A DNA stretch of 64,000 bases, taken from assembly GCA_946811185.2 (NCBI GenBank), contig OX328099.1, positions 38,489,299-38,553,298 on the forward strand. Reading direction: 5' to 3'. This DNA is from Hippopus hippopus. Lineage: Eukaryota; Mollusca; Bivalvia; Cardiida; Cardiidae. Under the pieces are notes generated by a model. The model was given only the letters and a program-made list of their open reading frames with translations. It was not told where the DNA came from and searched no databases. Positions 10,569-21,646 of this stretch are shown here, in pieces; within the stretch, counting starts at the first letter, position 1, and each line of letters starts with the position of its first letter. The position numbers and the translations under genes are program-made.

Positions 10569-12846
10569 ATTGGATGGTACAATGATGTAGTTGGTGATGC
10601 TTTTGTCTTTCCATATGAATATGATACACTAGGAATATTAGTGATTAGTACCCCTGACCTTTTCGATAAAGGCCTTATTCCTTATATCCTGAGAACTGAA
10701 TGTCCAGGAACTGCTGACTCACTGGATACATGCTTGAAAGAACACTTTGAAGCTATAAAGAAGGTAAATTGCTCTTGATTTGTATTCCTCAATTAGTTTA
10801 CAGATATTGCTTTTTTACCCCCACCCCCTGCATACATGTATTTAACTCTACCTAATAGTAAAGTTTTTGACTAGTTGCTATTGAAATCATTTGCATATAA
10901 AAAGTCAAGTCTGGCTCAAATGGTAGGAATTGCCTTTGACAGAGTATGAAACATTGTGGAAAAAAAATGCCAGGTTACCAGCATTTTCTCCTTTTCCTAC
11001 AATGTTTTTAAACCCCTTTGTCATGGTTGTTAAAACTAGGGATTGTGTGTTAAATGATCATGGATGAGGGGTCGTTGTGAACTAGGTTTCATGACAAACA
11101 AGTGTTGATAAAGGAACTTACCGGTAACTCTGTCCCAGCAGACAATATTTTAGTCATGTCCAATTTGAAAGCATTTGTAAGTAACAAATGTGGCTCTAAT
11201 GACGAGATTTGTCTTCTACAGAGATAAGAAACATTGCGGGAAAGTCTTGTACCTTAAAGTCAGTGCTTCCTTAAACAAATTTACTGCAGTAGATTTTGAA
11301 AACATTCTTTTGAAATATAAGGATAATCAATTTGAATCAAAGTTTGACACAGTAATAAATGTACATGTGAAAACATCATGGCAAAGAAAAGTTTGCTTGT
11401 TTTGAGCAAGTTTCTCCTTTTGCTAAGATGTTTTCAAAAGGTTTGCTGCAAAAAAGTTTTTATCAGGACGTAATGACATAAAATGTTTGTTCTTGCAATT
11501 TCCTGGCTGAATGATTGATTTTTACAGCAATTTCAAGAGTATGATGTAGAAGGGATGCATGACTTCGAAATGTTGCCCAGTCGTCGCCCAAAAATACTAG
11601 TCCAGACAGCGGGTCATGTTGCTGGTGCTGCATATTATTATCAGAAATCCAGTGTCAAGCCAGATGCATGGGACAAGACAAAGGTAATGAATAACTCTGA
11701 ACCTCTTCAATATTCTTTGTTCCACATGTAATAAACTTTACGTGCTTCAGGTGATGGTGTTTTATAAGGGGTAGAAGACGACATGGAGAAAGGAGAAAAT
11801 GTCGCTTAACAGCAATTTCATGTTTTCCCAATAGAACTGTCTTCTTGTAAAAACATGCCATCCTTTTGTGGAAAGTCAAATCTTGCATATTCTTGTCAGT
11901 TCTGTAACTGTTGATACTATTTGTAAACTGGCAAAATGAAAAAAAAAACAATAAATTTTAGGGTGCAGTGACAAAAATAACTTTGGGATATTTTTCTTCA
12001 AGACGGCATCTTCTTTTTTGTCTTAAGAACTTTCTCATGGAGACAGAGATGGAAATCAATGATAACAGTGGAGGATGCTATAAAAGAAAACTGACATTGC
12101 TATGTCACATGTGGCTGTTTTTCCCAAAACAATTTATTTACAGAGAGATCAGACTACATTTTCTGTGCAGACCATCTTGATCCATCTTGCTGAGTCAGGT
12201 AGCACAGTCAGTAGTGTATTGGATTTGAAACCAGGGGGTTGCTAGTACCAATCCCTGGCTTGGCGAATTTCTTTCCCAAAGATTGATGATAGTCATTGCA
12301 ACAGGGTTCATTCCTCTCTCACAGCTGATCATTGTTTTGATTATGGATATGTGGGAAAGCAACCTTGGCCTGGGAAGAATATTGTGCTCAAGACTGGTAA
12401 TACAAACTCCAGGAAAGCATGGATAGGTGAACTGGCAGAGGTGATATTATAATCGAAGTAATGTTGAAAACAGCTTCTAAAACCATAGATATGAACAAAA
12501 TTGTTTCACTTTGCCCTCATTCTTGATTATAATTCTTCAGAATATATACGGTGTCAGTATACATCCAAAATATGGTGGATGGTTTGCCTTGAGAGGTGCT
12601 CTCATCTTCAAAAATCTGAAATGTCCAGAGTTAGAGAAGAAAGAACCAGTAGATGTTGTGAATACTCGTGAAAAGAAGATTGAACTGCTTGAACGATACA
12701 ATTTCCAATGGCAAGACTGGACATACAGAGATGTCATACCTGTGGAGAAAAAATATTCAGAACTGCAGAAAGAGTACTTTGCCACCCCTCCCAAAGACAG
12801 ACAATGTTTGGTGGACAAAATCAAGCGTGAACATGCAAACAAGTGA
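10569..12846 (+). CDS. MMACHC: MMACHC, cobalamin processing protein (5' partial)
   Basis: Cytosolic cobalamin chaperone that removes the upper-axial ligand of vitamin B12 (decyanation, glutathione-dependent dealkylation) and passes it towards the MMADHC branch point. Exons seen: 10569-10763 (65 codons), 11528-11683 (52) and 12541-12846 (101 plus TGA), all joined in phase 0 at GT-AG sites. The encoded 218 residues align along human MMACHC from about residue 28. The first exon visible is 195 bp, the length I recall for human exon 2. Matching segments include GWYND, TAGHVAGAAYYYQ, IHPKYGGWFALRG and WQDWTYRD. Arginines equivalent to human R161, R206 and R230 (glutathione pocket) are present, as is the histidine of H122 (HVAG). 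The variable human C-terminal tail is absent. The first exon (about 27 residues) was not found. Introns hold family A MITEs and a SINE-like piece. Confidence 0.95.
10842..11053 (+). repeat. MITE family A copy in MMACHC intron
   Basis: Flanked by TTAA. The central hairpin has AACATTGTGGAAAAAAAATG on one arm and CATTTTCTCCTTTTCC on the other, followed by GGATTGTGTG near the right end. Confidence 0.75.
11190..11450. repeat. Degenerate family A MITE in intron
   Basis: Contains AGATAAGAAACATTGCGGGA on the left and AGCAAGTTTCTCCTTTTG..GATGTTTTCAAAAGG on the right, like the family A core, but the ends are not clear. The 71-residue ORF over it (11190-11405) is not a gene. Confidence 0.45.
12190..12440 (+). 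repeat. tRNA-derived SINE-like sequence (degenerate)
   Basis: GGTAGCACAGTCAGTAGTGT resembles a tRNA A box, and GGTTGCTAGTACCAATCCC, about 40 bp downstream, resembles a B box. No matching acceptor stem closes the structure, so a working tRNA gene is unlikely. It lies in the last intron of MMACHC. Confidence 0.4.
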
Positions 12847-13018
12847 AGGACACTTCTAATGTTGTGAAAATATGATCTGCTCTATGCTTGCAGCCATGAA
12901 AATTGCAGAGTCTGCACATTGTAGAGTTTGCAAGGGTTTTTTCTATCCTTGCCAGTATTCCATTTTTTGTTCTCTGTAAGACAAGTGCTTTTCCAACACA
13001 TAGCAAAAGAATATTTGA

Positions 13019-13233
13019 TTAACCTTTTACCAGACAATCCTGTATTTTAGTGATCCTTTGAAAGAAAAACCTTTGTAAACATTTTTGGAAAAGGAGAACT
13101 ACTGGTAACCAGCATTTTCTCCTTTTCCCACACAATGTTTTCAACCCTGTCAGAGAAGTTTGGCTAATTTGTTCCAATTTTGATTTGTTGTCCACAGGAT
13201 TGTCAAAATTTCTGATGGTTGGTAAAGGTTTAA
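13019..13233 (-). repeat. MITE family A copy (inverted)
   Basis: Starts TTAACCTTTTACCAGACAATC and ends GGTAAAGGTTTAA. The core ACTGGTAACCAGCATTTTCTCC is typical of the family. It shares its right TTAA with the next copy, which faces the other way. Confidence 0.8.
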
Positions 13234-13468
13234 TTCTGTACCAAACAACAGAATGTTATACTTGTCCATGTACAGGTGACAAATCTGATGTGTCTCAGTT
13301 GGCTGGATCTGTCTATTTTAGGGTAGAAAACATTGCTGGAAAAGGAGAAAATGCTGGTTATTAGCATTTTTCCTTTTCCCACAATGTTTTCAAAAGCCTT
13401 CCTCAATTCTGTATGGAGTCTTATAACTGAATGTAGTTAGAACTCATGATTGTGTGGTAAAGTGTTAA
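13230..13468 (+). repeat. MITE family A copy
   Basis: Begins TTAATTCTGTACCAAACAAC, has the core AACATTGCTGGAAAAGGAGA with its inverted partner CCTTTTCCCACAATGTTTTC, and ends GATTGTGTGGTAAAGTGTTAA. Together with the preceding copy it forms a back-to-back dimer. Confidence 0.8.
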
Positions 13469-13673
13469 AGTCCTTTTGTTTTTTTCTTCTTAATGTGCTG
13501 CTTAATTATATGTAATGAACTTTTTGAGTGCTAAGTATGTAGCTGGCTCGCTGCTCAATCCTATGCTCATGAGATTATACACTCAGAATGCTGTTTATCA
13601 TGTTTGAAATGACTTTTACATTTGGTATCACATTTATTTAGTTCTATCACATTTAGTAATCATTTTATATTTT

Positions 13674-13679
13674 TAATAA
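13674..13679 (+). promoter_or_regulatory. Possible polyadenylation signal for MMACHC
   Basis: AATAAA about 830 bp after the MMACHC stop codon. It lies beyond two MITE copies, so the real cleavage site may be earlier; no closer canonical hexamer was noticed. Confidence 0.25.
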
Positions 13680-13682
13680 AGT

Positions 13683-13780
13683 TTAACCCTGTAACACACC
13701 ATCCGGAATTTTTCCAACCATGAGGAAGAAGGCTTTTCAAAATCTTGGGAAAAGGGGAAAATGCTGGTAAACCAGGTTTG
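13683..13780 (-). repeat. Half copy of MITE family A
   Basis: TTTAACCCTGTAACACACCATCC then GGGAAAAGGGGAAAATGCTGG. It breaks off after the hairpin loop and no second arm follows. Confidence 0.5.
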
Positions 13781-14059
13781 GCTTAATGACGTATATGACA
13801 AACGTTCGCGCGCAACCTACTGCACATGTATTGTTGTCATGGATGTGGAATCAAAAGTGCCCCTATGTATTTTTTGCACATATGGTAATAACTTTTGGTG
13901 CACTGAAACAAGTAGCACTTTCTTCCAGTAGTATTGGTGAAGAGAAAAAAATGGATCTTTGAACTGTCACCGTGAAATAATTAAAATGCTGCTGACATGG
14001 CGCTACACACCAAACAAGGAAACAAAGGCAGGAAATTTAAAGCTGTGGAAGTAAAGCTG

Positions 14060-14910
14060 TTTCCACTTTGAAAATTATTGTTGGAAAAGGAGAAATCACT
14101 CCTATTGAGCAATTTCTTCTTTTCCCACTATGTCTGTTTAGCTTTTATCCTATTTTTTTTACCTGAAAAAATAACTTCCACAGTGACCTTCAACTTTGTT
14201 TTCTGACGAAATAAGCACAGATAGGTGCCATTTTTATTTTTTCTTATTGTTTAGAATTATAAATACTATATGTGTGGAAAGTTTAAGAAAAATCTGTCTG
14301 TCGGAAAGTATGTATTTTTTTTAAGATTAACCCTTAATTCGATCAAATTATCTCCCTTTTTAAGTCAATGGTCTATGTGTAACATGCATATTTGTACATT
14401 TACCATGCTCAAAACCAGGCTTTTATATATTTTTGGTGCAAAAATATATGAATTTTCATTAAAATGATGTATATTTGTATACTTTTCCTGTAATTTTCCT
14501 GTTTAACTGACTATTAGAGAAAGGCGCTTTAAATCCAATATAAGCTGAATTTTGGGACTGTATATACCCTTTTCAAAGGCAAATTTCTCAGAAATGAGCA
14601 CAGTGACCCACATCTTTTTTTACTGTAATCTCTTAGAGACATGATGAGAGACATGATAGGCATTGTATGTGCAAAGCGTTAAAAAAAATCTGTCCATTAG
14701 AAAAATTTGTGATACACGTCATTAACTTTTTTACCAGACAACAAAAATTTAGATTTGCCCAAATAAAAAGCACTTGTAGAAGAGAAATCAGATACAGCTT
14801 ATATGATTGAACTCGCTTTTTTTAAGGATTTAGAACATTGTTAGGAGAGGAGAAAATGCAGGTTACCAGCATTTTGTACTTTACCCACAATATTTTAAAA
14901 AGCTTTTTCT
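14060..14910. repeat. Family A MITE core fragments
   Basis: Isolated hairpin cores occur at about 14068-14135 (ATTGTTGGAAAAGGAGAAAT) and 14829-14903 (AACATTGTTAGGAGAGGAGA). They lack clear terminal TTAA ends. The intervening sequence is AT-rich with no supported gene. Confidence 0.4.
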
Positions 14911-15959
14911 AGGGATGATATTAATTCCTAATATAAGTAATCAAGTACTTGGTTGACCTTTCAATCAAGTACTTGAAAAGATACATTGACTTTTGTCTGT
15001 TTTCAAATGTAATTCATCTTTGGGAAGTATACAGACCTAGTGTTATTGCATACTATAAAGAGAATTGGGATATACGAATGAAAAATAAAATAGAAAGGGA
15101 AATGACACAAACATGCGCAAAAAGTTTGTTCATGTAGTAAATCATTAAATTTGCCTGTACATATTTGTTTACCTGTTTTCTCTACCTGGCAACAATTGTC
15201 CATAATATTTACATACACTAATAAAGGGGTCGTTAGACAGTATCACATAATACACAGAATAATTAACCCTTCATATTTCCTTTGCCTTTTTCATAGATCT
15301 CTAAAATTCAAGTAATACTATTTGAATCAGGCTGGAATTATCAAAAAAGAACCATAAAGTCAGACCTTGATTGTTTTTTCCCCCCAGCACTCAATTACCA
15401 GTATCGCTAATGCAAAATCGGACATTCAGTAGAGTACTGGATTATTTGGATATTCATATCCATCCCTACTTCTAAGTGTCATTAAAACTCATACATAGGG
15501 TTAAATTATCACATGATCACAATGTCAAGCACATTATTATTTGTTTGTAGATAGTGGAGATTCATAGCAGACTGCACATTACATGAAACCTTTGTGTCGG
15601 AACTTTCCTTCTGATTTGCGTCAACAGAAAATCTGAGCCAGTCGGACAGGTAGTCTCGAAATTTAGAGTTAGAAGAGTACTCTGAATTGTTAATGAATAG
15701 AAGTCATGATCATAGGATTTACTTTCACAGCATTGATTTGCAGGTTTTCAATTTATAGGAAAAACAGTTGAAATAGTGCAATTTCAAGGTGTTTTGGCCA
15801 GGAAACTATGTGACAGTCACTAACTTTGGAGATCCAAGATCAGACTGCAAATTATGTGCAATCTAATATTGCAATTGTGCTTAGTGCTCTGAGAGTTATT
15901 GTGTTCTTTATCTTGTGTCAGAGATATTCTGACAACACCCATTTTAGCATTTTTGGACT
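14911..15959. other. Gene-free stretch
   Basis: Only shadow ORFs of up to 71 residues, on both strands. A partial family B core (AGATCAGACTGCAAATTATG) lies near 15838. Confidence 0.4.
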
Positions 15960-16140
15960 TTAACCCTTTACCAAGTGGTCCGGCATTTTAACAACCCTGA
16001 GAAAGAAGCCTTTTTGAGAACAGTGTGACTAAAGGAGAAAAATGCTGGTAAGCAGCATTTTTTCCTTTTTCCAAATAGGTTATTTTATCAAATTTCATTA
16101 TTTAACAAGTGTAAAGCTTTGTTGTGTGGTAAGGGGTTAA
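15960..16140 (-). repeat. MITE family A copy
   Basis: TTAACCCTTTACCAAGTGGTC at the left and GTGTGGTAAGGGGTTAA at the right, with the core GGAGAAAAATGCTGGTAAGC between them. Confidence 0.75.
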
Positions 16141-18275
16141 GCCACATTTATTTTGTTGCCGGCTAAGGCTTTCAAATTAAACTAGTTAAAACTGCGTCAT
16201 TTGGCAAAGGGTTAAAGGATTTAAGAAGTGTCTTTCAGAAGCCCAAACTGGGTCAGGACAAATCTGTGATCAATTTTAGTGTTTTAATGTAGATATTATA
16301 CTTTTGTTGTATTTTGTTAGTGAGTAATTTAGTCTTCTTGTACAATTCCATTTTTAATTTATTATTATGTTTTAAGTTAAGTAAAAAATCTTTTTGAGCC
16401 TTTACATTTAGATATGTAGCTTTTACACTTTACCCTTTAACTTAAAACAAAAAGATTTCGAAAAAAAATAAGGCTAATGGATAAATTGCTTGTTCAAGTG
16501 TTGAACTAGCCATTTGTCGCAATGTTTCATTAAGTATTTCCACATTGACTAGTACAATATCAAAATGAAATGGACTTTAATATTTGAAGCAGTTTCAAAG
16601 CTGTTTGAGCAAAACATTGACATTGTAGAATAACTAAGATCTAAGATCAGATTGCATATTCTGATCTACTGAGCTCTGTAATGCAAACAAAGCTGTGCTT
16701 AGCATGTTAACTCTGTACTAGAAGACAAAGTTTTAGGCTAGTCCATATATATTTATTGACAGCAAGTTAAGTTTGTGGCAAATACTTAGATTTGATTTTG
16801 AAGGGGTAGAGAACTTCGATAAAAAGAAGAAAATGATGATTACTAGGATTTTCTCTTTTCCGCACAATGTTTTCTGAAGCCTTCATCCTCACGGTCTGTA
16901 AAGCATTGGATTGCTTTATATAGGTTCAAGGCTAAGGTGTTTATATGTCTAGGTTCATTCTTTTCCAGAGTTACCACCACTTGTGCAAGATTAATAAAAT
17001 AATGCAAATGAAGAAAGGTGCTTACAGGATCTGTATTGACCAACCACTCTTAGTTTCATTCTTAGTCTAATTCTTCAGTTAGTGCCCACAAATATTTCAT
17101 AAAAGTCTGAATCCCCATGGACTTAATGTATTTCCAACTTTACCTCATAATTATGTAATTTATTGTTGAGTAAATACTGAAGCTATAGTTATAAAATTTG
17201 TATGAAAATAAAGAAAAATAAATTTTACTGTGAAATATATATTGTCAAACTTCATACAATGTTATATTAAATACAGCTGTCTGAAAAGTGGTCATTATTT
17301 TCGAAAACTCATTTTTACATTGATGTCACTGGTGGCGTTGCCAAAATTTAGCAGAAAAATTACACCACTATGTTGTTGAGAGCTACAGCTTTGATGTAAG
17401 GTGACGAACCTTAATGCCATATTCATGTAGATAGCTCCTTGCTCTCTACTAGTATAGTTTTTCTTGTGGTCAAATAAGAAGCAGCGTAATTAATTTTCTT
17501 GCACACTGAAAATTACATGTATGTCAATGGTATTTGATGAAATATTTATAGCCTCTAATTGTAAATTTATGAAGTAAAACTTCTAATTGGCTAATTAGAA
17601 TGTTCTGAAGAACGGTCACTAAATTCTGACTCGGGTCTTGTTTTCTTGTAGATTTTTAGCTTCATTGTTTGTTCTTATGGTTTTATAAAAACTTTTCTGC
17701 CAACTACCAGTAAATGAATTTGTCACTTTTTTTTGTTCACAGGTTTAGAAAAAGATAATTAACTGCAATAATTATGAAAGATGACTTTGTGCACAGTTAG
17801 GCATAAGGAAGCAGGCAGTGTAAATCAAAGATCCAAATCCATGTTCTGCGCGGTCTAACCTTAATCTTTGCCATCTGCTAAAGATATTTAACTCCCCATT
17901 GGTAGTGAAAGAGTTATCCATCTTCACAAATATGATAAAAGAAGCATGTAAGTCATTCTGAAAAATGTCATGTTTGAAATATTGTACAGTGTACCTAACT
18001 TTCTGAACATCACACCACCTTCATGCTTGCTCTGTTGGCGTATAGTTAGCATAGCGTTTAGTATTATGAAGCATGACTGTTTTACAGTTTGGCTGTTATA
18101 TGTCACACATGAATAAGTTAGTTTTCGCCGTGATATGACACAGTTTTTAAATACGGTTTAGTGTGACATTAAACACTATTCGTCATTGGCTGTTATGTAT
18201 TGGTACTTTTCTCTATTGCACTGGTATTTTTCTCTTTTGTAATGGCATTTTCCTCTAATGTTTAGTTAATGTTTT
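16141..18275. other. Gene-free stretch with MITE fragments
   Basis: Contains family B-like fragments near 16640 and 17830 and a family A core near 16805-16885. A CGCCGTGATATGACACAG..GACATTAAACAC stretch (about 18126-18180) resembles the 3' part of the SINE at 32440. The last 80 bp are a degenerate TATTGNNNTGGTATTTTTCTCT minisatellite. No gene is supported. Confidence 0.4.
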
Positions 18276-19210
18276 AGCTCGCCTGGATGGAGCCCAAGAG
18301 GAGTAATTGCACTACCCCTGGCGTTGGCATTTGCATGGGAGTAGGCATGATCATTTACGTTAAAGTTTTTTTAGAGCTCACATTTTCCGAACGATAGGAT
18401 GGATTTGGTTCATATTTGGTATGATGTGAGATGTAGGTCCAAGGTTTTTTTGAACAATACTCTTGCCAATGCACATGATCTTATGGTCAAGCCCAAGGTC
18501 ATTGACTTAGATACTTTAAATCCAAGTTTTACATCAAAGTTTTTTAATAGTTCACATCTTCCAAAGCATTTCATGGATTTGGTTTATATTTGCTATGATG
18601 ATAGATATGAGTCCAAAGTTTCTTTCAGCAATACCCTTGCACACACTTATGATGTTAAGGTCAAGGTTGGAATTAGATCAAAACTTTTACTTTCAAGTTT
18701 TAAGAGCTCATACTTTCCAAACCATTTGATTGGTTTAGTTCATATTTGGCATAATGATAGGTATAGATCCAAAGTTTTTTTTTAGTAATTCCCTTACCCA
18801 GGCCTATGATCTTAAAGTCAAGGTCGTAGACTTACATGTGCATGTAGATATTTTATGTTACAGTTTTATGTTCAAGAGCTCAAACTTCCCAAACTGTTTG
18901 ATTGATTTGTTTCATATTCGGCCAGATGACAGATACAGGTCCAAACTTTTGAGCAATACCCTAGCCATGCCCAAGATTTGAAGATCAAGGCCACAGATTG
19001 ACTTGGTTCATATTTAGTTGATGATGTATATACATGTGTTGTAAGTTCAGTTGTATTCAGCTTTACCTTGCCCATGCCTATGGCTAAAAGGTCAAGGTCA
19101 AGCTGTTACACTGACCTTGGCGTCAGAGTTGGGCTTTCTGTCTTAGCCTGGGACCCTGTTCCTGTTTCGAGGCTTTGCTACCCAAAACCAATAACTATTC
19201 CAGGCGAGCT
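18276..19210. mobile_element. Short-TIR element with tandem 160-bp units
   Basis: Ends are exact 11-bp inverted repeats: AGCTCGCCTGG (18276-18286) and CCAGGCGAGCT (19200-19210). The interior holds four to five tandem units of about 160 bp beginning near 18367, 18538, 18697, 18862 and 18990. Each carries an AGAGCTCA..TTTCC phrase, then GG(A/T)TT(T/A)GTTCATATTTGG and GATGATAG. The open frames of 128 and 75 residues over it are only the translated repeats. The plan matches the element at 246-830. Confidence 0.65.
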
Positions 19211-19471
19211 GTACTATCTAATAACAGTTCTTGTCTCTATACTGTATTGGTATTTTTCCTGTACTGGAATGTTTGTTTTCCACTATTGAAATGATATTTT
19301 CTCTCTTGTTCGATTTTTATTTATATGACATGGTTGGGGTCTTTACAATAAAGCTTTTACAGAAAAATTGATCTAGTTTTGTACCTAATTCTACAGCCAA
19401 GGCATTTGACATTTACTATACGATATTTCATACATTGTTTACTCTTGCTTTTCAACTTCTTAGTGACACTA

Positions 19472-19567
19472 TTAACTCTTTACCAAACGACGGAACTTTA
19501 GAATTGTACAAAGTGAATGCATTTGCATATAACAAAATAAGTGTGACTAAAAAAATTAGAATTTATC
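19472..19567 (+). repeat. Left half of MITE family A, split by the LINE
   Basis: TTAACTCTTTACCAAACGAC opens the copy. It runs to the 13-bp LINE target site at 19555-19567 and resumes after the LINE at 25992-26125. Confidence 0.85.
19555..19567 (+). repeat. Target-site duplication of the LINE (5')
   Basis: ATTAGAATTTATC, identical to 25979-25991. Confidence 0.85.
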
Positions 19568-20176
19568 TACCCCCAGCTGGGCGGGGGGATAGAAATAGCT
19601 CAGCTGTCGCACTACAGCAGAGGTAAGCCCCCCCCACTGTGCCTGCCTGTTTGCCGTGGGCTGCAACTCGTGTCGTTCGATGACGGGATCCTGGTGGTTG
19701 AGTGGATTCAGAGTATGGCCCTTTGATAGCTCTGTTTTTGCAACACACCACTTTGGCCTTGAACTGAACTAAACGAGGGGTCAGGAAGGCCCGTCCTGAT
19801 CAATCGGCTGGTCATGCCGAGCCCTAGGGTGTTTCTCTGACTTTGTTTTCCTAAACACGTACATACACAAATACATAATAAAAGTCATTTCTCTTCTCTG
19901 TCGTCAGTTGCTGTATGTCAAAAACCTAGAAGGCGGTGGCTCATGGGCTAATCGGGTGAAAGAATGGTGTTTGGTTGACACTTGTAAATGCCCAAAGACA
20001 GTCTATGCTTGGTGTGACATTCTGCGGGCCTACATTTGTCGAGTCTAGCCCTTTCACTTCGAGTATATCACCGATGTATCCTTGTCATGATCTGAGTTGG
20101 GTTTCCCCAGATCATGTCCCCTTGTTGGGCTCCGGGGCGGGTGGGGAACATCGGTGATGAACCCTATTAAACAAAC
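19568..20176 (+). promoter_or_regulatory. LINE 5' UTR with probable internal promoter
   Basis: Starts TACCCCCAGCTGGGCGGGGG directly after the target-site duplication and is much more GC-rich than the flanks. Full-length LINEs of this type usually carry an internal promoter here; no specific element was identified. Confidence 0.5.
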
Positions 20177-21631
20177 ATGACAACACAAAAGAAAGCCAAG
20201 CTAGTTCTTTCTGACTCTGATTCAGAATCAGAAGTATCATTCAACACAAACACAACATTTGCTCGTTTTATTGTAATAGAGGCAGTTGACCCATCAAAAC
20301 CCATCTCAAAACTTTTTCCGTTTGTTATAGAGAAGACAGTCTCTTCCATTTTGGGCACACCAAAATCTGTCAAAAAACTGAAAAATGACACTCTGCTTAT
20401 TGAATGTCATTCTCAACAGCAGGCCAAAAATCTCCTGGGACATAAAAGGTGTAAGGAGCTAACCTACTGTGACTCGGTGGAAGAGATTAAAAGTAACCTC
20501 AAATCTCAGGCTGTGTCTGAGGTCAAACGGATCTCTGTTTTCAGAAATGGTATGCGTAGAGATACAAATACCTATATCCTTACCTTTTGTACACCGATTC
20601 TTCCTGCTTCCATCAAAATAGGATTTTAATCTCTGAAGGTCGACGTGTATGTGCCTAACCCTCTGCGCTGTTATAAATGCCAGAGGTATGGCCATCACGA
20701 AAGTAATTGCAAAAGCACACCTATCTGTCCAAAATGTGCTTTTGAGGGCTCTGATCATGAACCTAATACTTGCAATAACCCTGTGCTCTGTTTTAATTGC
20801 AAGTGCCATCATCCAGTCTTTTCTAAAGACTGTTCAGTCTGGAAGGATGAAAAAGAAATCCTATCTATAAAATATAAAGAAAATATTACTTTTGTGGAAG
20901 CACGGAAGATAGTTGAAAAGCGCAGAAATGACTATACATTGTTGAATTGTTCAACATCCTATGCAAAAGTGTCATCTGCAACATCTGGAAAGGAACATTG
21001 CTCTACTTGTGAACTCTTGGCAAAGAAACTTCTTGAAAAGTTTCCAGAAATGGCCAATGAGTTGAAGACCTTAGTCCCTGACATTCAACCTTCCGAACCT
21101 CCAAAGCCTCCTAAACAGACACAACCTATATCCAAACCCACCACTCCATCCACTACCCTAAAAACACCATCTACCTATTCTCAAAGTATTTCTTCAAAAA
21201 CAACTTCAAAACCATCTACCTCTTTGCAAAACATCTCCTCACAAAAAGCTTCAAAGCCATCTCCCCCTTCACAACAGCCTCCAAAGAAACCCCAACCTCC
21301 ATCTTCACAGTCTACAACCAAATCTAACGTCTCATCTAAACACAACAAACCTAATCATACACCCCGACCTCCTAAAAGGTCTTCTTCCAAATCTAGACCA
21401 CAACCCAGAGATACCCAAGGATCTTGTGAAATCACTGTCAAAGTAAATGATCCTGTCCCTACCTCCAACAGATTTTCGGAGCTAGAGGACATGGATGCAG
21501 ATGCTGAAAATCTGGAAGGTGAGGCTTCAGATTCAGAAGCCTCTATTTGGTCCATTTCCAAAGATCCTTGGAACAAGGACACTGACACTTGGCACTCGTC
21601 CAAACCCGAGACAACTGTAATGAAATCTTAA
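20177..21631 (+). pseudogene. LINE ORF1 nucleic-acid-binding protein, one stop
   Basis: One reading frame of 484 codons is interrupted by TAA at 20627-20629 (codon 151). A single base change from a TTA leucine codon would explain it. The N-terminal part is acidic and serine-rich (DSDSESE) and then looks like the nucleic-acid-binding region of LINE ORF1 proteins. After the stop come three zinc knuckles: CYKCQRYGHHESNC, CPKCAFEGSDHEPNTC and CFNCKCHHPVFSKDC. They are followed by KEILSIKYKENITFVEARKI, typical of I and Jockey ORF1. The C-terminal third is a Ser/Pro/Lys-rich low-complexity linker with an acidic end. The protein should bind element RNA. The frame is otherwise intact. Confidence 0.9.
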
Positions 21632-21646
21632 CCAACCTATTTTAAA

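Noticed and set aside
18399..18981. Open frames of 128 and 75 residues
   Set aside because: They simply translate tandem 160-bp repeat units of a TIR element; the repeated peptide pattern follows the DNA repeat.
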